Shown here: one piece after another, positions 50,899 through 58,527 of the stretch
How positions within the stretch are numbered: position 1 is the stretch's first letter
Layout: each line of letters opens with the position of its first letter
Assembly (NCBI RefSeq): GCF_003173775.1
Contig: NZ_CP029552.1
Coordinates: forward strand, 1,592,001-1,656,000
Reading direction: 5' to 3'
From: Methylobacterium sp. 17Sr1-1
GTDB taxonomy: Bacteria > Pseudomonadota > Alphaproteobacteria > Rhizobiales > Beijerinckiaceae
Length of the DNA: 64,000 bases
Notes under the pieces: generated by a model
Told to the model about the DNA's origin: nothing
What the model saw: only the letters and a program-made list of their open reading frames with translations
Database searches by the model: none
Program-made: the position numbers and the translations under genes

Positions 50899-51813
50899 GT
50901 GACCATCCAGACCCCCGTTTCCCCCCTCTCGACCGCGGCGCAGGCCGATACCCGCGCGGTCCTGCTCAACCAGGTCTCCTGGGGCGCCATCTTCGCCGGC
51001 GCCGTCACCGCCCTGGTGACGCAGGTGATCCTCAACCTCGTCGGCGTCGGCATCGGCCTGTCCTCGGTCGGCGTGAACGCCACCGACAACCCGGCCGCCT
51101 CGACCGTCTCGATGGGCGCGGGCCTGTGGTTCGTGGTCTCGGGCATCGTCGCCTCGCTCGCCGGCGGCGCCATCGCGGGCCGGCTCTCCGGCAAGCCGCT
51201 GCCGGGCGCGGCCGCCCTGCACGGCCTGGTCTCCTGGGCGGTGACGACGCTCGTGGTCATCTACCTCATCACCTCGGCGGCGAGCGGCCTCGTCGGCGGC
51301 ACCCTGAGCACGGTCTCGGGCGCGCTCGGCGGCGCCGGCAACCTCGTCGGCGGCACGGTGCAGACCGCAGCCCAGGCCGCGGCCCCCTCGCTGTCGAAGG
51401 TCCAGAACCCGCTCGAGGGCATCGAGGACAAGGTGCGCCAGCAGGCCGCCGGGCAGGACCCGCAGGCCGCCCGTGACGCCGCCGTGGCCGCCGTGCGCGC
51501 CGTGCTGACCGGCGACGCCGCCCAGAAGGAGCAGGCCAAGACCCGCGCCGCCGACGCCCTGGCCAAGGCCCAGAACATCTCGCCCGACCAGGCCAAGGCC
51601 CAGATCGACGACTACCAGAAGCAGTACGAGCAGGCGGTCGCCACCGCCAAGCAGAAGGCCGAGGCCGCGGCGGTCGCCGCCAAGTCGGCCGCGACGCAGG
51701 GCGCCTTCTACGCCGCGATCGCGCTGCTGCTCGGCGCCGCCGCCGCCTTCTTCGGCGGCCGCCTCGGCGCCCCGAAGCTGGTCGGCGCCTACGACACCAC
51801 CCGCCGCGTCTGA
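50899..51813 (+). CDS. Membrane protein of the CsbD operon, unknown function
   Basis: 304 residues starting at GTG 50899. Hydrophobic segments: VSWGAIFAGAVTALVTQVILNLVGVGIGL, AGLWFVVSGIVASLAGGAIAGRLSG, LHGLVSWAVTTLVVIYLITSAASGLVGG, and a C-terminal FYAAIALLLGAAAAFFGGRLG. Between helices 3 and 4 lies an Ala/Gln/Lys-rich helical region of about 110 residues that probably forms a coiled coil. Similar proteins occur beside stress genes in rhizobia, sometimes labelled PhnA-like without basis. I do not recognise a function. It follows the CsbD-domain gene by 80 bases and is in the same direction. Confidence 0.8.
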   Translation: MTIQTPVSPLSTAAQADTRAVLLNQVSWGAIFAGAVTALVTQVILNLVGVGIGLSSVGVNATDNPAASTVSMGAGLWFVVSGIVASLAGGAIAGRLSGKPLPGAAALHGLVSWAVTTLVVIYLITSAASGLVGGTLSTVSGALGGAGNLVGGTVQTAAQAAAPSLSKVQNPLEGIEDKVRQQAAGQDPQAARDAAVAAVRAVLTGDAAQKEQAKTRAADALAKAQNISPDQAKAQIDDYQKQYEQAVATAKQKAEAAAVAAKSAATQGAFYAAIALLLGAAAAFFGGRLGAPKLVGAYDTTRRV

Positions 51814-51824
51814 GGCAAGAGACC

Positions 51825-51846
51825 GGCTCCCGCCCCGGCGGGAGCC
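51825..51846 (+). other. Intercistronic hairpin 2 of the CsbD operon
   Basis: GGCTCCCGCC and GGCGGGAGCC are perfectly complementary with two bases between, so the real stem is about 9 bp with a 4-base loop. It lies 12 bases after the membrane-protein stop. No T-run follows. Confidence 0.6.
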
Positions 51847-51888
51847 GTCCACCCCCGAAACCCACCTCGAACCGAAGGAGAGATTCCG

Positions 51889-52092
51889 ATGAGCAGCACC
51901 ACCGACAAGCTCAAGGGCCTGGCCAACGAGGCCGTCGGCAACGTCAAGCAGGGCGTCGGCAAGGTCACCGGCAACGACCACCTCGTCGCCGAAGGCAAGG
52001 CCCAGGAACTGAAGGGCGAGGCCCAGCGCACGGTCGGGGAGGCCAAGGACGGCATCAAGACCGTCGCCGACCATCTCACCGGCCGCAAGTAA
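51889..52092 (+). CDS. CsbD-family stress protein, paralogue of the 34-kb gene
   Basis: 67 residues, same length as the protein at 34276 and identical over long stretches (MSSTTDKLKGLANEAVGN versus MSSTTDKIKGLANEAVGN; EGKAQELKGEAQ in both). AAGGAGAGA lies upstream of ATG 51889. It is followed by a membrane-anchored relative at 52157, as in the first cassette. Two such copies 17 kb apart imply duplication of the whole two-gene unit. A CsbD role in stress survival is known only from expression. Confidence 0.93.
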   Translation: MSSTTDKLKGLANEAVGNVKQGVGKVTGNDHLVAEGKAQELKGEAQRTVGEAKDGIKTVADHLTGRK

Positions 52093-52105
52093 GGCCTCCA
52101 TCCCG

Positions 52106-52126
52106 GCGGCGGGATCGTCCCGCCGC
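52106..52126 (+). other. Intercistronic hairpin 3 of the CsbD operon
   Basis: GCGGCGGGA-TCG-TCCCGCCGC, a perfect 9-bp stem, 13 bases after the CsbD stop and before the next ribosome site. Third stem of this kind in the operon. Confidence 0.6.
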
Positions 52127-52156
52127 TTCATCCAGTCCGAGACTCAGGAGGACAGC

Positions 52157-52606
52157 ATGAACCGCGATGAGTTGCGTGGCGCGTCCCGTCACCTGAAGGG
52201 CCGCGTCCAGACCGCCCTCGGCGGCCTCCGGGGCGATCCGGCCCAGCAGGTCCGCGGCGCCGCCAACCAGGTGGCCGGCGGGGCGCAATACGCCTATGGC
52301 CGCGCCCGCGACCGGGCCGAGGATCTCGCCGAGGACGGCCGCCACCTCGCCCACACGGCCCGCGAGCACGCCGAGGATGTCGCCGACGCCGCCCGCGAGC
52401 GGGCGGAAGACTTCGCCCACACGGCCCGCAAGCGCGCCGACCGGGCGCTGGCGGACGGACGCCACGTCGCCCGCGAGGCGCGCCGCCGCGGCGACGTTTA
52501 CGGCCGGCGGGCCCTGGCCTATGCCGACGGGCACCGCACCAACACCGTGCTCGGCATCGCCGCCCTCGCCTTCGCGGCGGGTTGGCTGATCCGCCGCAAG
52601 CGCTAA
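52157..52606 (+). CDS. CsbD-like protein with C-terminal membrane anchor, paralogue of the 34.6-kb gene
   Basis: 149 residues. It starts MNRDELRGASRHLKGRVQTALGGL (compare MNRDQFEGGMRHLKGRGQTALGAV at 34610) and shares NQVxGGAQYAYGR. The middle helix is longer here, built of units such as AEDLAEDGRHLAHTAREH, AEDVADAARER and AEDFAHTARKR. The end (TVLGIAALAFAAGWLIRRKR) is the same anchor as in the paralogue (TLLAVAGLAFAAGWLLKGRR). CAGGAGGA lies upstream of the ATG. It is the last gene of the operon and the difference in helix length suggests expansion of an 11-residue-type repeat. Confidence 0.87.
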   Translation: MNRDELRGASRHLKGRVQTALGGLRGDPAQQVRGAANQVAGGAQYAYGRARDRAEDLAEDGRHLAHTAREHAEDVADAARERAEDFAHTARKRADRALADGRHVAREARRRGDVYGRRALAYADGHRTNTVLGIAALAFAAGWLIRRKR

Positions 52607-52704
52607 ACCCAAGCCCTCGTTCGCCGAAGCGGTGGCCGCTTCGGCGAACGGCGCACAATGAGATGAATCGTCGCGGCTTGTCCGGATCGGGAATAATTAT
52701 TTCA

Positions 52705-52729
52705 GGATCTTTTCCCGCTGGCAAACGTT
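52705..52729 (+). promoter_or_regulatory. EcfG-like promoter before the 31-codon gene
   Basis: GGATC at 52705-52709, 16 bases, CGTT at 52726-52729. This is one mismatch from GGAAC-N16-CGTT, with perfect spacing and -10. It lies 39 bases before the start codon of the small gene at 52769, in an AT-rich patch that stands out from its surroundings. Confidence 0.6.
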
Positions 52730-52768
52730 TATTCAGTCATAGTCTATGTATCAGAAGGGAATCCAGCC

Positions 52769-52864
52769 ATGCTGCGCAAGATCTTCATGCTGTTCGTCCT
52801 GCCGAAGCTGATCGCGCGCTTCAACCGCCGCGGCGCGACGCCCCGGCACGGCCGGACGTACTGA
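52769..52864 (+). CDS. Very small basic protein (31 residues)
   Basis: The frame encodes MLRKIFMLFVLPKLIARFNR and then RGATPRHGRTY before TGA. A good ribosome site (AGAAGGGA) lies 8 bases upstream of the ATG, and an EcfG-like promoter lies just before it. The first half is an amphipathic hydrophobic-basic helix, the rest is Arg-rich. Similar tiny proteins with a hydrophobic start and RFNRRG-type end occur in rhizobia without known function. It could associate with the inner membrane. It is too short for routine gene callers and is likely to be unannotated. Confidence 0.65.
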   Translation: MLRKIFMLFVLPKLIARFNRRGATPRHGRTY

Positions 52865-53008
52865 TCCGGTCGCCACCCGGCGAGCGACAGCCGCCGCCCG
52901 GGCCCCGCGCACCGGTGTCGAAAAAAATGGCCGCCGTTCCCCGGGGATGGCGGCCTTCTCGCGTGAGCGAGGAGCGAACCCGAGCGCTCCTCCGGCGGTT
53001 GTGACGGC

Positions 53009-53971
53009 ATGACAGCTCCCGCCCTGACCCCCGCCCGCCCTCTCCCGCCCGCCGCCGGCCTGGCCCTCGCGGGAGCCGCCCTTCTGGGCGCCGGCGCGGT
53101 CGAGAACGGGCGCCGGGCCCGCGCGGCCGAGCGGGCGACGCCGCCGGTCGGGCGCTTCGTCGAGGTCGGCGGCACGCGGCTGCACGTGCTGGAGCGCGGG
53201 CGCGGGCCGGCCCTCGTGCTGCTGCACGGCAACGGCAGCCTGATCCAGGACTGGCTCGTCAGCGGTCTCGTCGACGCGGCGGCGCGGTCGCACCGGGTGA
53301 TCGCGGTCGACCGGCCCGGCTTCGGCTACAGCGAGCGGCCGCGCAGCCGGATCTGGACGCCGATGATGCAGGCCGGGCTGATCCGCGGCGCCCTGCACAG
53401 CCTCGGGGTCGGGGAGGCGACGGTGCTCGGCCATTCCTGGGGAGCGCAGGTGGCCATCGCGCTGGCGCTCCAGGATCCGGCCCGGGTGCGGGCCCTTGTC
53501 CTCGAATCCGGCTACTACTTCCCATCGCCGCGGATCGACGGCCTGCTCTTCGCAGCCCAAGGCCTGCCCGGCCTCGGCGACCTTCTCACCCACACCGTCG
53601 CTCCGGTGGCGAGCCGCCTGCTCTGGCCGCGCATCCTGTCGCGGCTGTTCGGGCCGAGCCCGGTGCCCGGGCGCTTCTCCCGCGACTTCCCGGTCGAGAT
53701 GGTCTTGCGCCCCTCGCAGCTGCGCAGCGCGGCCGCCGAATCGGCGCTGATGGTGCCGGACGCCTTCGCGCTCCGGCCGCATTACGGGGACCTGCGGATG
53801 CCGGTGACGATCCTGTCCGGCACCGGCGATCGCCTGCTCTCCCATGCCGGTCAGGCGGTGGCGCTCCATCACCGGATTCCCGGCAGCCGCCTCGTCGCGG
53901 TGGAGGGCGCCGGCCACATGCTGCACCAGATCGCCCCCGACCGGGTGCTCGCGGCCGTCGCCGGCGCCTGA
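53009..53971 (+). CDS. Alpha/beta-hydrolase
   Basis: 320 residues. An N-terminal hydrophobic stretch (AAGLALAGAALLGAGAV) may be a membrane anchor or signal. The core has the oxyanion segment ALVLLHGNGSLIQDW, nucleophile Ser in VLGHSWGAQVAIALAL, acid Asp in ILSGTGDRLLSH and catalytic His in VEGAGHMLHQIAPD, so the triad is complete. GFGYSERP is typical of haloperoxidase/epoxide-hydrolase-like members. The substrate is unknown. It lies 144 bases after the 31-codon gene, near the stress operon, but with no sign of co-regulation. Confidence 0.88.
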   Translation: MTAPALTPARPLPPAAGLALAGAALLGAGAVENGRRARAAERATPPVGRFVEVGGTRLHVLERGRGPALVLLHGNGSLIQDWLVSGLVDAAARSHRVIAVDRPGFGYSERPRSRIWTPMMQAGLIRGALHSLGVGEATVLGHSWGAQVAIALALQDPARVRALVLESGYYFPSPRIDGLLFAAQGLPGLGDLLTHTVAPVASRLLWPRILSRLFGPSPVPGRFSRDFPVEMVLRPSQLRSAAAESALMVPDAFALRPHYGDLRMPVTILSGTGDRLLSHAGQAVALHHRIPGSRLVAVEGAGHMLHQIAPDRVLAAVAGA

Positions 53972-54098
53972 GGACGGCGCTTGACCCGACATGTGACGCG
54001 GCGGCAAGTCGCGGACGGCTCCGGTCTCGGCTAGGAGGAGAACGATCTCCGTCGGCCTCGCGCCGGCGGCTCCCTCCTGCTGTGCGGACTCTTGCGAC

Positions 54099-57000
54099 GT
54101 GACGATCCTGAAACGCGCGCGGCGCCTCGCCGAGACGGGGCGCCAGTGGTTCGTGCCGCCCCCGGGCCCGGTCGCCTGGGGCCGGCTCTACAATTGCGGC
54201 GTCCTCGTCGCCCTCAACCCGGAGGCGGAGGCCGACGGCGTCGAGCTCGCCCTCGCGCGGAGCGGCGAGCGCGAGCACGCGCTGCCGGTCGAGCGCCGCT
54301 TCACCGAGAACGGCACCACCTACCTCCACGCCGCCCTCGATCCGGCGCTGCTGGCCGCACCGGGCACCTTGCGGCTGACGGTGACCGAGCCGGGCCGGGC
54401 CGACCAGCAGCGGATCGCGGTCGGGCCGGGGCGCCACACGCTCCACCTCGACGGCATCGTCGGCGGCGTGATCGACGGCTGGGTCTCGTCGCTCTCCGCC
54501 GAGCCGCTTCCCGCATTGCACCTCGTGGTCGACGGGCTGGAGGGCGAGCCGGTCCGGCCCGGGATCTACCGGCCGGAGCTGCGCTTCGGCGGCCGCGAGG
54601 GCGGCTGGAACGGCTTTCGCCTGGCGCTCCCGGCCTGGGCCCTCGACGGGCAGCCGCACACGATCGCCGTGCGGGCCGGCGACACCGTGGCGGGCTTAGG
54701 CGCCTACGCGCCGCGGCTGCGCTCGAGCCTCTATGTCGAGGCGCCGAGCCGCGTCACCGGCTGGGTGTTCGACGAGGCCGGGCCCGACCGGCCGAGCACC
54801 GTGCGGGCGGTGCGCGACGGCGAGGACGTGGCGCGGGTCGAGACCCACGGGCGGTCCGACCTCAAGGAACTGTTCGGCCGCCACTCGGCCGCCTTCGCCT
54901 TCCCGCCCGGCGCGCTGAAAGCCGGCACCGACCTCGCGGTCGGCCCCGTCGGCGCGGGCGAGGTGATCGGCCACCTGCGCGGCACGCTCGAGCTCGCCCG
55001 GGCCGAGGCGCGGGCGCTGCTGCTGCCGAACGCGCCGGCGACCACGCTCGCGGAGCGCCGGCGCTTACGCGACCGCCTCGTGGCGGCGGTGCGGCCCGGC
55101 GGCGGGGCGCAGCTCGTCCTCGCCGCGCCGGCCGTGCCCGAGGTGCTGCCGGAGAGCGGCCGCACGCCGCCCCCGGCCTGCGCGATCGTGCCGGTCTACA
55201 ATGGTCTGTCCGACCTGAAGGCCTGCCTCGCCTCGCTCCTGCCGCAGCTGTCGCCCGGGCGGATGCGGGCGCTCGTGATCGACGACGCCTCGCCCGACCC
55301 AGCCGTGACGCGCTATCTCGACGACCTCGCGGCCGAGCAACATCCGGGCCTGACGGTCCTGCGCAACCGCGAGAATCTCGGCTTCATCGGCACGGTGAAT
55401 GGCGGGCTCGCGCTCCTGGAGCCGGGCGAGGATTGCATCCTCGTCAACGCCGACACGGTGCTGGCGCCCCGCGCGCTGGAGAAGCTGGCGCAGGCCTGCC
55501 ACCGCGGCCCGGGCATCGCCAGCGCTACCCCGCTCTCGAACAACGCCACCATCCTGGGCTTCCCGGGCATGCCGGAGGCGCAGGGGCCACTCCTCGGCCT
55601 TCCGCCCGCGGCGATCGATGCCGCCCTGGAGGCGGCGGCAAGCGTGCCGGTCCAGATCCCGACCGGAATCGGCTTCTGCCTCTACATGAACCGGCAGGCG
55701 CTCGACGAGGTCGGGGGCTTCTCGCCCGAATGGGGCCGGGGCTATTGCGAGGAGGTCGACTGGTGCCTCACGGCCCGCGACCTCGGCTGGATCCACGTCG
55801 CCGCCACCGACACCTATGTCGAGCACGAGGGCTCGGTGTCGTTCGGCAAGGGGGAGCGGCTGGCGATCCTGGAGCGCAACCACGCCCGGCTCGTCGCCCT
55901 CTATCCGGAATACCAGGACGAGGTCGACGCCTTCCTCGCCGCCGACCCGCTCCGCCCCTTGCGGCTCTCGGTGTTCGGGACCCTGCTCGCCGCACAGGTC
56001 CGGCGGCTGACCCTGCATATCGGTCACGGCTTCGGCGGCGGCGCGACGCGCTACGTCGACCAGATCCGCGGGCTCGCCCGGGCGAAGGACCACGCGATCG
56101 GCCATCTCGCTCCCGCCGGCAAGCGCCTCTCCCTCGAGGTCGCGGGCGCCGAGGTGACCCTGCCGCCCGACGACCTGTTCGCCCTGTTCGAAGTGCTGGA
56201 GGGGGCGGGCGTCGCGATCGACCTCCATCTCAACGCCCGCTTCGGCTACGATTCCGCCTTCCTCGACCGTCTGCTCTCGGGCCGCTGGCCCTACGCGGTC
56301 ACGCTGCACGACTACCAGTGGTACTGCCCGAAGGTGCACCTCGTCGACGGGCGCAACTTCTACTGCGAGGAGCCGCCGGCCGACATCTGCCGCCACTGCA
56401 CCGTGGGGGGCGTCCCGTACGACTACGCCGACCAGAACGCCCTGATGGGCGGCGGGCTCGACGGTTGGCTGGCGACGAACGAGCGCATCCTGCGCGGGGC
56501 CCGGCACCTGGTGGCGCCCTCCCGCGACACCGCCGAGCGCTACACCCGCCGCCTCGGCCTGTCGCCGATCGCGGTGGTGCCGCATCCGGACGCGGCGGAG
56601 CCCCGCCCCGCGCGGCCGGCCCGGGCGCGCACCGGCGCGGTGCGGGTCGCCCTCGTCGGCGGCATCGGTGCCCACAAGGGGTTCGAGCTGGTGGTGGCGC
56701 TCGCCGAGCGCGCGGCGCGGGAGCGGCGGCCGATCGCCTTCACGGTGATCGGCAGCGTCTCCGACCGCGACCGGGTCGCGCGCGTTCCCAACCTCACGGT
56801 GACGGGGCCTTACGACCCGAAGGACCTGCCGCAACTCCTGGCCGAGGCCGATCCGGACTACGTGTTCCTGTCGAGCGTCTGGCCCGAGACCTATTCCTAC
56901 GTCCTGTCGGAGGTCTGGGCCGCGGGCTACCCGGTCGTCGCCTTCGACGTCGGCGCCCCGGCGGAGCGCATCCGGGCCGAGGGCGGCGGGATCCTGCTGC

Positions 57001-57185
57001 CGTTCAGCCGCGACACCGCGCTCGTGCTCGACGCCCTGGTGGCCGCCCGCGGCCAGCTGGCGGGGGTCGCGATCCCGGCCCTGCCGGCCGTGGCGCCGAG
57101 CTTGGCTGCCTACGAGGCGGCGATGGCGGCGGGCGGAACGGGCGTCGGGGCAGTAGGTGTCGGGGCCGAGGGCTCGGGTGTCTGA
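54099..57185 (+). CDS. Bifunctional glycosyltransferase, GT2 plus GT4 domains
   Basis: 1028 residues from GTG 54099. The first ~350 residues are beta-rich and of unknown type (for example LTVTEPGRADQQRIAVGPGRHTLHLDGIVGGVIDGWVSSLSAE in pieces across 100-145). A GT2 domain follows from about 361 (CAIVPVYNGLSDLKACLASLL, IDDASPD, LVNADTVLAPRALEKLA, GIGFCLYMNRQALDEVGGF, EEVDWCLTARDLGW). From about 640 to the end lies a GT4-type GT-B part (GGGATRYVDQIRGLA, VALVGGIGAHKGFELVVALAERA, SVWPETYSYVLSEVWAAGYPVVAFDVG). It probably builds a surface polysaccharide. It is isolated from other polysaccharide genes. The C-terminal tail is Gly/Val-rich. Confidence 0.9.
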   Translation: MTILKRARRLAETGRQWFVPPPGPVAWGRLYNCGVLVALNPEAEADGVELALARSGEREHALPVERRFTENGTTYLHAALDPALLAAPGTLRLTVTEPGRADQQRIAVGPGRHTLHLDGIVGGVIDGWVSSLSAEPLPALHLVVDGLEGEPVRPGIYRPELRFGGREGGWNGFRLALPAWALDGQPHTIAVRAGDTVAGLGAYAPRLRSSLYVEAPSRVTGWVFDEAGPDRPSTVRAVRDGEDVARVETHGRSDLKELFGRHSAAFAFPPGALKAGTDLAVGPVGAGEVIGHLRGTLELARAEARALLLPNAPATTLAERRRLRDRLVAAVRPGGGAQLVLAAPAVPEVLPESGRTPPPACAIVPVYNGLSDLKACLASLLPQLSPGRMRALVIDDASPDPAVTRYLDDLAAEQHPGLTVLRNRENLGFIGTVNGGLALLEPGEDCILVNADTVLAPRALEKLAQACHRGPGIASATPLSNNATILGFPGMPEAQGPLLGLPPAAIDAALEAAASVPVQIPTGIGFCLYMNRQALDEVGGFSPEWGRGYCEEVDWCLTARDLGWIHVAATDTYVEHEGSVSFGKGERLAILERNHARLVALYPEYQDEVDAFLAADPLRPLRLSVFGTLLAAQVRRLTLHIGHGFGGGATRYVDQIRGLARAKDHAIGHLAPAGKRLSLEVAGAEVTLPPDDLFALFEVLEGAGVAIDLHLNARFGYDSAFLDRLLSGRWPYAVTLHDYQWYCPKVHLVDGRNFYCEEPPADICRHCTVGGVPYDYADQNALMGGGLDGWLATNERILRGARHLVAPSRDTAERYTRRLGLSPIAVVPHPDAAEPRPARPARARTGAVRVALVGGIGAHKGFELVVALAERAARERRPIAFTVIGSVSDRDRVARVPNLTVTGPYDPKDLPQLLAEADPDYVFLSSVWPETYSYVLSEVWAAGYPVVAFDVGAPAERIRAEGGGILLPFSRDTALVLDALVAARGQLAGVAIPALPAVAPSLAAYEAAMAAGGTGVGAVGVGAEGSGV

Positions 57186-57192
57186 GAACTGA

Positions 57193-57247
57193 AACCCTCC
57201 GCGTCATCCCGGGCCGCGCAGCGGAACCCGGGATGACGCGGAGGGTT
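57193..57247. repeat. Perfect hairpin repeat, family C copy 2
   Basis: Arms of 21 bases (57193-57213 and 57227-57247) are fully complementary: the left starts AACCCTCCGCGTCATCCCGG and the loop is CCGCGCAGCGGAA. It follows the glycosyltransferase stop by 7 bases and could stop transcription. A diverged copy lies at 38916-38953. Confidence 0.85.
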
Positions 57248-57277
57248 GCGAGTCGGTCGGCCGACTCGAACAGTCTC

Positions 57278-57514
57278 TCAAGCGCTCAGGCGCTTCACCG
57301 GATAGGCGTCGGCGGCCACGAGGGCGCGGGCCATGGCGTCGTTCTCCGCGTCGAGGATCGCCTGGGCGATGCGGCTGACGAGGTCGCAGCTCGCCGCATC
57401 GAGGGCGGCGTCGTTCCCGGCCCGCGCGGCGGCGGCGAGGGCCGAGCCCTCCTGCATCACGATGGTGCGGGCGATGCGGACCGCGTCCGCGACGGCTTCG
57501 TAGGGGCGAGGCAT
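57278..57514 (-). CDS. Small helical hypothetical protein
   Basis: 78 residues from ATG 57514 with GGAG seven bases upstream: MPRPYEAVADAVRIARTIVM, then helices rich in Ala (AAAARAGNDAALDAASCDLVSRIAQAILDAENDAMARALVAADAYPVKRLSA in residues 28-78, shown in part). No membrane helix or signal. A candidate EcfG promoter (GGAAC-N17-GGTT) lies about 83 bases upstream on the minus strand, suggesting a stress-response gene. It sits downstream of ecfG in the same direction. Function unknown. Confidence 0.7.
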   Translation of the reverse strand: MPRPYEAVADAVRIARTIVMQEGSALAAAARAGNDAALDAASCDLVSRIAQAILDAENDAMARALVAADAYPVKRLSA

Positions 57515-57596
57515 CGGCAACTCCACGGATCGGCCAGCGCCGCAGGCACCGGAGGCCGCCGCGAGGACCGCCCTACGTTTGCCGCTGGGTCATCGA

Positions 57597-57622
57597 AACC
57601 GCGCAAGGCGGAAAACTGTTCC
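57597..57622 (-). promoter_or_regulatory. EcfG-like promoter before the small helical gene
   Basis: On the minus strand GGAAC (57622-57618), 17 bases, GGTT (57600-57597). It has the same -10 variant as the candidate at 34204. It lies between ecfG and the small gene at 57278-57514. Confidence 0.55.
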
Positions 57623-57679
57623 GGGGGTGCGGCGACCCGCGCCGTCGGGCGCGGGTCGCGAAGGTCATGGACGGCCCGG

Positions 57680-58249
57680 TCACGGGTGGCTCATGGCCGC
57701 CAGGGTGGTGGCGTCGCTGCCGATGTCGTCGGGGCCGGTCATGCCGAGCAGCTCGACCAGCCGGCCGCGCGCCCGGCTGACCCGGCTCTTGATCGTGCCG
57801 ACGGCGACGCCGCAGATCTCGGCCGCCTCCTCGTAGGTGAAGTTCTGGGCTCCCACCAGCACCAGCGCCTCGCGCTGGTTGGCCGGCAGGGTGCTCAGCG
57901 CCGCCTGGAACGCCGAGAGCTCGACCCGCGCCTCCTGGTCCGGCAGGGCCGTCAGGCGGCCCGCCATCACCCCGTCGGCATCCTCGACCTCGCGCCGGCG
58001 CTTGCGCTGCTCGGAGTAGAACAGGTTGCGCAGGATGGTGAACAACCAGGCGTAAAGGTTGGTGCCGGGAGTGAAGCTGTCGGCCTTGGTCCAGGCCCGC
58101 ACCAGGGTCTCCTGCACGAGGTCGTCGCTGCGGTCGAGGTCGCGGGTCAGCGAGAACGCGAAGGCGCGCAGAGCCGGGATCGACCCGAGCAGCAGCGCCC
58201 GCATCTCGGGATCGACGGGCGACATCATGGGTGATTTGGCGGAGTTCAT
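57680..58249 (-). CDS. ecfG: General stress response sigma factor EcfG
   Basis: 189 residues, the compact form with no N-terminal extension. Sigma-2: LRAFAFSLTRDLDRSDDLVQETLVRAWTKADSFTPGTNLYAWLFTILRNLFYSEQRKRRREVED. Linker and sigma-4: LPANQREALVLVGAQNFTYEEAAEICGVAVGTIKSRVSRARGRLVELLG. The start ATG overlaps the nepR stop (ATGA), the standard translational coupling of nepR-ecfG. EcfG directs polymerase to GGAAC-N16/17-CGTT promoters when PhyR-P has captured NepR. Two further EcfG paralogues lie in this window. This one is the best candidate for the main sigma because it alone is paired with nepR. Confidence 0.95.
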   Translation of the reverse strand: MNSAKSPMMSPVDPEMRALLLGSIPALRAFAFSLTRDLDRSDDLVQETLVRAWTKADSFTPGTNLYAWLFTILRNLFYSEQRKRRREVEDADGVMAGRLTALPDQEARVELSAFQAALSTLPANQREALVLVGAQNFTYEEAAEICGVAVGTIKSRVSRARGRLVELLGMTGPDDIGSDATTLAAMSHP

Positions 58250-58527
58250 CGCGCGTCCTCCTGCCCGGTCTCCTCGACCGAGGCCTCGGCCGGAGGTCCG
58301 GCCGCAGGCGGGATGCCCCCGTCGAGCCCGGCGATGAGCGCCGCGAAGCGCTCCGGCACCGGAGCGCTCAGGAGGTCGGCGTAGTGGGCGCGCAGGGCCC
58401 GGCCGAGCCGGCGCCGCGTGATCGCGTCGAGCTCGCCCTTGCCCTGCTCGTGTCCGCGTCCCGGCCGTCCCCGGGAGCGCGGCTCCGGTCCGGCCGGAGC
58501 GTCGGTATCGGTCTCGTCGTCGCGCAT
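58246..58527 (-). CDS. nepR: Anti-sigma factor NepR
   Basis: 93 residues. The NepR core is at about 36-70: ITRRRLGRALRAHYADLLSA then VPERFAALIAGLD, matching the two helices that bind EcfG and, in the stressed state, PhyR. The flanks are Pro/Gly/Asp-rich and disordered, as usual. I start it at ATG 58527; the frame extends further upstream but without family similarity. It is the first gene of nepR-ecfG. phyR, often adjacent in this group of bacteria, is not visible in the window. Confidence 0.92.
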   Translation of the reverse strand: MRDDETDTDAPAGPEPRSRGRPGRGHEQGKGELDAITRRRLGRALRAHYADLLSAPVPERFAALIAGLDGGIPPAAGPPAEASVEETGQEDAR

